Source of the DNA: Clostridia bacterium
GTDB taxonomy: Bacteria; Bacillota; Clostridia; Saccharofermentanales; UBA5734
Length of the DNA stretch: 11,335 nucleotides
NCBI GenBank assembly: GCA_009929975.1
Contig: RZZF01000029.1
Coordinates: 1-11,335 of the forward strand
Direction: 5' to 3'
The position numbers and the translations under genes are program-made. The notes beneath the pieces were generated by a model. That model was not told where the DNA came from. It ran no database searches and saw nothing but the letters and a program-made list of their open reading frames with translations. Below are positions 6,836-11,335 of this stretch, in pieces (within the stretch, counting starts at the first letter, position 1; each line of letters starts with the position of its first letter).

Positions 6836-7849
6836 ATGAAAAAACTGCAACTGGGTAAATCAGACCTGTTTGTCAGCCCGCTGACGGTCGGATGCTGGAG
6901 TTTCGGCGGTGATGCCGACAGTTACTAGGGCCAACAGGAACAATCCGAGGTCAACCGGCTGGTTCACGCCGCACTGGATCGCGGGGTCAACTTTTTCGAT
7001 ACCGCCTTCGGCTATAATGACGGCCGAAGTGAGCAGTCTCTGGGAATCGCGCTGCAGGGGCGCCGTCAGGACGCGGTGATCTGCAACAAGATCCCGGTTC
7101 AGGACGAGCAGCAGCTCACACACTATCATCAGACCATAACGGACAGTCTGAAACGTCTGCAGACCGATGTCATTGATGTGATGATGATCCACTGGCCGGT
7201 CAAAGATGAATCACTGCTTCGCGCGAATCTTGAGGCACTGCGGCAGGAACAGCAGCGCGGTACGATCCGGGCGGTCGGAGTCAGCAATTTCGCGACCGCG
7301 ACACTGGAGATCGCCCGCGAGATCGGCCTGATCGTTGTCGCCAATGAATTTGCCTATAATCTTGTGTCCAGAGCGATGGAAGAAACCGTCCTTCCCTATT
7401 GCCGAAAGCAACAGATCGGAGTCCTGGCCTATATGCCCCTGATGCAGGGGCTTCTGACCGGTAAATTCGCATCATTGGACGATTTGCCGCCGAACCGGCG
7501 CAGAACGATTCACTTTGACAGCCGCTATCAGCCGCTGGCCCGTCATGGCGGCAGCGGAGCGGAAAAAGAACTGACCGCCCTGCTCAGGACCATGGCTGAT
7601 ATCAAAACAAACAGTGGGATCGAACCGGCTGTCCAGGCAATTGCCTGGCTGACCGCCCAGCCCGGCGTGACCAGTGTCATCGCCGGCTGCCGTACGCTGG
7701 ACCAGCTGCAGGCGAATGCCGACGCGGCTGAAACTGAGCTGCCCGAAGCGCTTCTGAATAAACTGAACCAGGCCAGCCGGCCGATTCTCAGTCAATTGAG
7801 CGGGCAGTTGGATCTTTGGCAGTTGAATGACAAGTCACGGATCTGGTAA
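6836..7849 (+). pseudogene. Aldo/keto reductase interrupted by an in-frame TAG at codon 31
   Basis: The frame from the ATG at 6836 (GGAG at 6822-6825) encodes a normal aldo/keto reductase of 337 codons except for one TAG at 6926-6928. The family context is DSY-stop-GQQEQ, and this reductase type usually has YWG there, so a TGG to TAG change explains it. Before and after the stop everything fits: MKKLQLGKSDLFVSPLTVG at the start, then DTAFGYNDGRSE, with tetrad D55, Y60, K85 and H119 (MIHWPV) intact. No frameshift or other lesion is visible over the 306 downstream codons. No in-frame ATG or GTG lies between the TAG and codon 81, so internal initiation would lose D55 and Y60. It is most simply a very young pseudogene; readthrough or a sequence error are alternatives. 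It is the last gene of the operon and ends flush against the convergent hydrolase gene. Confidence 0.8.
6926..6928 (+). other. Premature amber codon in the aldo/keto reductase
   Basis: TAG in frame with the flanking reductase coding sequence, at the expected tryptophan position. It is the only lesion in the gene. Confidence 0.9.
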
Positions 7850-8545
7850 TCAGGATTCAGTCCACTGATTCATGATTATATTGTCATGGCCGGGAATGAT
7901 GATCTCAACATGGCGGCGCAGCCACTGAATGGTTGCGGCCGCCTGTTCTTTATTCTGTTCAAACATGCAAGTCTGCTCACGAAAATGGTCCCGGGTCATC
8001 ACAGCATCAGCCGCGATCACGGTGCGTTGGCCATTTTGCAGCAGGGCCAGTCCATGCAGGCTCGCGGTATGGCCTGGCAGGGCGAGCAAACGGATGCCGG
8101 GCAGGAATTCGCCGCGGACCGATGTGATGGCCGATCCATCAATATAAGGGGATGATCTCAGAGCGGCAGCCACCGGTTCGGCAGCCAGCCAGCGCGCGTC
8201 AGGAAAATAGGCCAGTCCGGCCTGATGATCCATATGCTCATGCGTAACGAAACAGTGCGTGATCGCTTGTGGAGACAGGCCCGTCCGCCGGTTCAGATCA
8301 AAATAATAGTCAGCAGCCGAATGGCGCAGGGTCGGGTCAACCAGCAGCGCATAGGGCTGACCCTGTCTGTCCAGGCCGCGGATCAGAACCGATGTACAGG
8401 TCGATGGATCGCCGCGGGGCGGCTGGTCAGCCTGTTCACCGAAATAGGGATTCCATTTGAGGTGGCCAATCACGATCAGATCGCAGGATGTTTCGGCTGA
8501 ACTGGAGTCGGAAAAAATCGTATCAGCAGATGGAAATTGATGCAT
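7850..8545 (-). CDS. MBL-fold metallo-hydrolase
   Basis: 231-residue metallo-beta-lactamase-fold protein. The metal site is complete: THEHMDH (H102, H104, D106, H107), H159 in LPGHT, D180 in IAADAV and H220 in PGHD, so two metal ions are expected. The final PGHD together with the short length fits the lactonase/glyoxalase-like group of small soluble hydrolases. No signal peptide is present. AAGGAGG lies 6 bases before the ATG and overlaps the end of the upstream aldo/keto reductase gene, which stops 12 bases before this start, so the two form an operon. Its stop codon directly abuts that of the convergent reductase at 7849. Pairing with a reductase suggests detoxification or turnover of an ester, lactone or thioester, but this is inference. 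Confidence 0.88.
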   Translation of the reverse strand: MHQFPSADTIFSDSSSAETSCDLIVIGHLKWNPYFGEQADQPPRGDPSTCTSVLIRGLDRQGQPYALLVDPTLRHSAADYYFDLNRRTGLSPQAITHCFVTHEHMDHQAGLAYFPDARWLAAEPVAAALRSSPYIDGSAITSVRGEFLPGIRLLALPGHTASLHGLALLQNGQRTVIAADAVMTRDHFREQTCMFEQNKEQAAATIQWLRRHVEIIIPGHDNIIMNQWTES

Positions 8546-8557
8546 ATGAATCCTCCT

Positions 8558-9427
8558 TCAAGGCTGAGCCAGATAACGCCGGTGAAACTCATCGAGATCG
8601 ATGCGTCCGTCCAGATCATCGCAGAACGCGCAGTTCTGACGGACTTCAGCAGGACTGCGCATCCCGATCAGCGCGGTATCGACCAGCGGATTGGATAGAA
8701 CAAATTGAATCAGTGCCGGCGTGTAGTCAAACGCATCATCCGGACGGATCTGGCGGATCCAGCGCTGAAACAGGCCGGATGTCGTGGTCCGCATGGTGAT
8801 GATGCCCATACCGGCTGCCTCAGCCTGCAGCATGCAGCCGAATGGACGCGTTGGTTCATAGGGGTGTTGAAACAGAAAATTATAGCCGATCTGCATCGTC
8901 TCAAGGCGGCCGGACGCAATCAGGGTCTCAACCGCGCCATTCATATTTTCGCTGGTAAAGCCGATATGGCGCACCATGCCATCCCGGCGGGCCTGCTCCA
9001 TCCCGCTGATCATTCCCCCCGGAGCCAGCATATCCGCCGCCATCTGATCTGAGATTGTGTCGCCATGGATCTGCAGCAGATCGATCGAGGGACGGTGCAG
9101 ATTGTTCAGGCTCCGTTCCAGGGATCGAAGCACGTCATCCCGGCCGCACGGACCAACCTTGGTTGCCAGCCACAGATGATCCGCCGGCTGATCCGCCAGC
9201 GCTTCACCGAAAATCTGTTCGCTGATGCCCCCGCCGTAACCGGGCGCGGTGTCAAAATAGTTGATGCCGAGTTCCAGCGCGGTTCTGATCGCAGCCTGAA
9301 AATCATCCCGCTGCCGCCGGTCGGCCGGATCATATGGCCGAAGGTAATTCTTCAAGCCTGCCGGTGCTCCGCCAAACCCGATGCGGCTGACGGTACGGCC
9401 GGTCTGGCCCAGTGTGCGATATTCCAT
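8558..9427 (-). CDS. Aldo/keto reductase
   Basis: 289-residue NAD(P)H-dependent aldo/keto reductase of the short bacterial type. The tetrad is complete: D59 and Y64 in NYFDTAPGYGGG, K90 in LATKVG and H121 in LLQIHGD. The N-terminus MEYRTLGQTGRTVSRIGFGG and the late IGMRSPAEVRQN motif (cofactor binding) are standard. The start has only a weak GGGGGGA site 6 bases upstream, but no better start lies nearby. It is first in an operon with the MBL-fold hydrolase. Its promoter should lie between 9428 and the terminator at 9488; CATAAT (minus strand, 9456-9451) is a possible -10 with no clear -35. It differs clearly from the two other aldo/keto reductases in the window, so these are not recent copies. 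Substrate unknown. Confidence 0.9.
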   Translation of the reverse strand: MEYRTLGQTGRTVSRIGFGGAPAGLKNYLRPYDPADRRQRDDFQAAIRTALELGINYFDTAPGYGGGISEQIFGEALADQPADHLWLATKVGPCGRDDVLRSLERSLNNLHRPSIDLLQIHGDTISDQMAADMLAPGGMISGMEQARRDGMVRHIGFTSENMNGAVETLIASGRLETMQIGYNFLFQHPYEPTRPFGCMLQAEAAGMGIITMRTTTSGLFQRWIRQIRPDDAFDYTPALIQFVLSNPLVDTALIGMRSPAEVRQNCAFCDDLDGRIDLDEFHRRYLAQP

Positions 9428-9487
9428 CTTTCGTCCCCCCGTTCTTCTTCATTATGCCATAAACCGCGATGATCCAGCCTGACGGCA

Positions 9488-9520
9488 GAAAAAAGACCTG
9501 GCGCTCAGAGCGTCAGGTCT
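9488..9520 (-). terminator. Intrinsic terminator of the PRC-barrel gene
   Basis: On the minus strand AGACCTGACGC pairs with GCGCCAGGTCT around a short CTGA-type loop (one wobble) and is followed by six T residues. It lies about 30 bases past the stop of the PRC-barrel gene and insulates the downstream reductase-hydrolase operon. Confidence 0.88.
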
Positions 9521-9550
9521 CCTGTGATCGGTTTCACTCAATTTCAGCTG

Positions 9551-10324
9551 TCAAGTCCAGAAACTACCGCATTCATACTGTGAATCCAGCAGCTCACGAT
9601 ACTTCTGGCTGAGCGGGAAGGTCAGTTTCAGATTGGGGCAGCCCTGCAGTTTTTCACTGTCCATGTCAACGGATACATGTTTTTTGCGCCAACTGACCCA
9701 GTCAATCGATTCCGGACTGACAAGAATCCGCTTGTCAACATCCGCGCCGCTGGTTCTGATCACCATGTACTGGATCGACCAGTCGCTTTCATCTACAATG
9801 AAATCTTCGACCCGGCCGAGTTCACCATTGCGCGTGGTGATACGAAAACCAAGCACCATCTGCGTACTCTGCAATGATTCATCATTCTCGAGATCCTGGA
9901 CAATCACCCGTTCACGTTGATTTTCCGGCAGCATATTGTTCATCAGAACACCGAGGCTGCCGTGATCTGTGGACGGCGAGCTGGACATCGGCAGATGCTG
10001 TGAACCCGGTTGAATCATCATGAGCTCATTGATATTCAGATACTGCCGGCCACCGGGACTGAGCAGTTCGCGTATTTTAACCTTTTCGCCCTGGCGGACC
10101 TGCTCACGATCAAGATTGACATGCAGGGTCTGTTCACGCCAGTCGGTCCGGCTGATCGCGCTGGCCGGAACCAGGACTTCCCTGCCGAAGACGCGGCTGG
10201 TCTTATCCGCGACGAAACGAAGTTTCCAGTCTTTCTGATCGAAGATAAAGTCACTGACATGGCCGATCTCGCCATCGCGGGCTTTCATTTTATATTGATG
10301 TATATCATGTAAGCTGATTAACAT
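9551..10324 (-). CDS. Tandem PRC-barrel domain protein
   Basis: 257-residue soluble protein with two copies of the PRC-barrel fold, a small beta-barrel known from the photosynthetic reaction centre H subunit and RimM. Repeat one spans about 1-80 (GEIGHVSDFIFDQKDW, then REVLVPASAISRTDW and LHVNLDREQV). Repeat two spans about 155-228 (GELGRVEDFIVDESDW, then KRILVSPESIDWVSW and VSVDMDSEKL). The internal duplication is obvious by eye. A polar linker of about 70 residues joins them, and a short tail ends in CGSFWT. PRC-barrel proteins usually mediate protein or RNA contacts; no enzyme activity is expected. The ATG at 10324 follows GGGAGGA by 8 bases and begins the conserved part; an upstream in-frame ATG at 10381 would place this site inside the gene. 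It stands alone with its own terminator. Specific role unknown. Confidence 0.88.
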   Translation of the reverse strand: MLISLHDIHQYKMKARDGEIGHVSDFIFDQKDWKLRFVADKTSRVFGREVLVPASAISRTDWREQTLHVNLDREQVRQGEKVKIRELLSPGGRQYLNINELMMIQPGSQHLPMSSSPSTDHGSLGVLMNNMLPENQRERVIVQDLENDESLQSTQMVLGFRITTRNGELGRVEDFIVDESDWSIQYMVIRTSGADVDKRILVSPESIDWVSWRKKHVSVDMDSEKLQGCPNLKLTFPLSQKYRELLDSQYECGSFWT

Positions 10325-10332
10325 ATCATAAT

Positions 10333-10339
10333 TCCTCCC
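10333..10339 (-). promoter_or_regulatory. Ribosome binding site deciding the PRC-barrel start
   Basis: GGGAGGA on the minus strand, 8 bases before the ATG at 10324. It rules against the longer reading frame starting at 10381. Confidence 0.75.
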
Positions 10340-10347
10340 ATTGGCAT

Positions 10348-10366
10348 CGTTCTTAAGTTGAGAACG
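10348..10366. repeat. Inverted repeat CGTTCT-N7-AGAACG in the PRC-barrel leader
   Basis: Perfect 6-base arms lie 8 bases upstream of the ribosome binding site of the PRC-barrel gene. It may be an operator or a leader hairpin affecting translation. Its short length makes chance possible. Confidence 0.3.
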
Positions 10367-10429
10367 GTGTTCATGCTTCATGCGGCGGACAAAGGTCTAC
10401 GCTTGCCATTGTAGCCCCGGCCGGCAAGG

Positions 10430-10445
10430 CAAAAGGGCACTTTTG
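10430..10445. repeat. Inverted repeat CAAAAG-N4-CTTTTG in the divergent gap
   Basis: Perfect 6-base arms around four bases. A TACAAT box on the minus strand (10413-10408) is a candidate -10 for the PRC-barrel gene, and this repeat covers its -35 position, so it may be an operator. Confidence 0.35.
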
Positions 10446-10634
10446 TTACATTATGAACGCCATTTGCCGCTGGTCCGGAGATTTCATCAATCATCATAAA
10501 ATCCCTTGCGTCTTGCCGTCTTTTCTCATGCACAATGACATCATCAGTCCGGTTCATTCCGCGGGTATCTTGCGCTGCCGCCGCATCTGTGTCAATCTTT
10601 GAGTAGAGGATTTTACAAACTGGAGGATTCTGAC

Positions 10635-11335
10635 ATGAAGGCCATACTGATGCCGCTTTACTTCACTGAAGCCAATGAACGAGAACAAAAACAATTCAAG
10701 ACACAGATGACGACACTTGAATCGCTGTACGGTGATACCGCTGAATTTCTACCGCCGCAACCGGTCGGCACACCGATCGATGACCGTGCGGACGCGGTTG
10801 TCTTTCCCCAGATGTTCGGTGCCGTCTTCGCTCACCAGGACGAGCTGAAGGCCATTGACCTGCCACTGATTATCCTGACTTCATCCTTCGGCACGGTTGA
10901 GATGTGGGATTGGGAAATCGTTTCATTTTTGCGTCAGCAGCTGCAGCTGAATGTCTTCGCACCTTATACCGTGGAAATCGGCCAGACGATCCTGCGTGCT
11001 CTGGGAACCCGGCGATCCATGAAGGGTGGCCTGAGATTCCTGATGTTCCAAGACAGTCCGGGCGAAGGCATGCAGGCGGAGATCTTCAAGCGTTTCTACT
11101 GGTGGGAAAATGAGTGCAATGAACGGATTGAGTCAACCTTCGGTGTCCAGATCCTCTACCGCAGTTGGAAAGATCTGAACGACCGGGCCCGCGCGATCAG
11201 CGATGAAGCGGCAGAAGCGCTCTGGCAGAAACGGCCGGTGCCCGTCGAAGATGTTCCGCTGGCCAATATTCTCAAGGCGGTCAAAATCTATATGGCCGTC
11301 CGTGAGGTCATTGATGAACTCGGTGAGATTCACGG
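10635..11335 (+). CDS. Putative L-fucose/L-arabinose isomerase-like protein (3' end cut by window)
   Basis: The frame is open for 233 codons from the ATG to the right edge; GGAGG at 10622-10626 lies 8 bases before it. The N-terminal part alternates strands and helices: MKAILMPLYF, then ADAVVFPQMFGAVFAH (about 52-67), then LPLIILTSSFGTVEMWDWEI (about 76-95). This two-step Rossmann-like layout and the TSSFGTVEMWDWE motif resemble, from memory, uncharacterised proteins placed near the fucose/arabinose isomerase superfamily. The metal-binding residues of that superfamily lie in the C-terminal half, outside the window, so activity cannot be judged. No signal peptide is seen. Other sugar-isomerase-like genes lie nearby, which fits a carbohydrate role but does not prove it. 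The CDS is secure; the family is tentative. Confidence 0.65.
   Translation, partial: MKAILMPLYFTEANEREQKQFKTQMTTLESLYGDTAEFLPPQPVGTPIDDRADAVVFPQMFGAVFAHQDELKAIDLPLIILTSSFGTVEMWDWEIVSFLRQQLQLNVFAPYTVEIGQTILRALGTRRSMKGGLRFLMFQDSPGEGMQAEIFKRFYWWENECNERIESTFGVQILYRSWKDLNDRARAISDEAAEALWQKRPVPVEDVPLANILKAVKIYMAVREVIDELGEIH

Larger units (their letters stand above)
10325..10634. other. Divergent intergenic region with no gene
   Basis: 310 bases between the PRC-barrel gene (minus) and the partial gene at 10635 (plus). I find no coding frame, RNA gene or terminator. It holds the two inverted repeats at 10348 and 10430 and the TACAAT box. On the plus side, TAAAAT (10497-10502) and CACAAT (10531-10536) are possible -10 boxes without a convincing -35. 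Confidence 0.6.

Noticed and set aside
7076..7849. Aldo/keto reductase as an intact 257-residue gene starting at GTG 7076
   Set aside because: There is no ribosome site and it would lack the catalytic Asp and Tyr. The homologous sequence continues upstream in the same frame to the ATG at 6836.
1..11335. CRISPR arrays, tRNA or rRNA genes, insertion sequences, toxin-antitoxin pairs or defence systems
   Set aside because: No regularly spaced repeats, cloverleaf-like tails, transposase motifs, terminal repeats or defence-type domains were seen on either strand.

Overview
The window is GC-rich bacterial DNA (by eye, high fifties percent). It has compact genes, strong purine-rich Shine-Dalgarno sites and mostly TGA stops. 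The gene families (a CxxC zinc-ribbon protein, a DUF6054-like protein, small sugar phosphate isomerases, a tandem PRC-barrel protein) point to a Bacillota bacterium. A GC-rich anaerobic Clostridia or Erysipelotrichia-type lineage is possible but not proven. There are no RNA genes, CRISPR arrays, phage genes or insertion sequences.

Layout. (1) 1-1763, minus strand: a two-gene ABC-2 exporter. The ATPase overlaps the permease start by 4 bases (ATGA), and the permease runs off the left edge. (2) 1764-2001: a divergent control region with a 14-bp perfect palindrome and a second inverted repeat. (3) 2002-4120, plus: an L-glyceraldehyde-3-phosphate reductase (gpr/YghZ type) followed by phosphoserine aminotransferase serC. 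(4) 4276-4572: a small protein with two zinc sites, closed by a clear intrinsic terminator. (5) 4696-7849, plus: a likely operon of a DUF6054-like protein, two tandem xylose-isomerase-like TIM-barrel proteins and an aldo/keto reductase interrupted by an in-frame TAG. (6) 7850-9427, minus: an aldo/keto reductase and a metallo-beta-lactamase-fold hydrolase, abutting the plus-strand operon with no spacer. (7) 9551-10324, minus: a monocistronic protein with two PRC-barrel repeats and its own terminator. (8) 10635 to the right edge, plus: the N-terminal part of a protein that may belong to the fucose/arabinose isomerase group.

Taken together this looks like chromosomal housekeeping and accessory carbohydrate metabolism. 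Three aldo/keto reductases, two sugar-phosphate isomerase/epimerase-like proteins and a possible sugar isomerase lie within 9 kb, which suggests handling of sugar, polyol or reactive aldehyde intermediates. The substrates cannot be read from sequence. The most notable single observation is the TAG codon at 6926-6928, where this aldo/keto reductase type normally has tryptophan. No visible gene here ends in TAG (9 TGA, 2 TAA), so either this is a fresh nonsense mutation or the codon is read through. I see no strong evidence for a wholly new multi-gene system.
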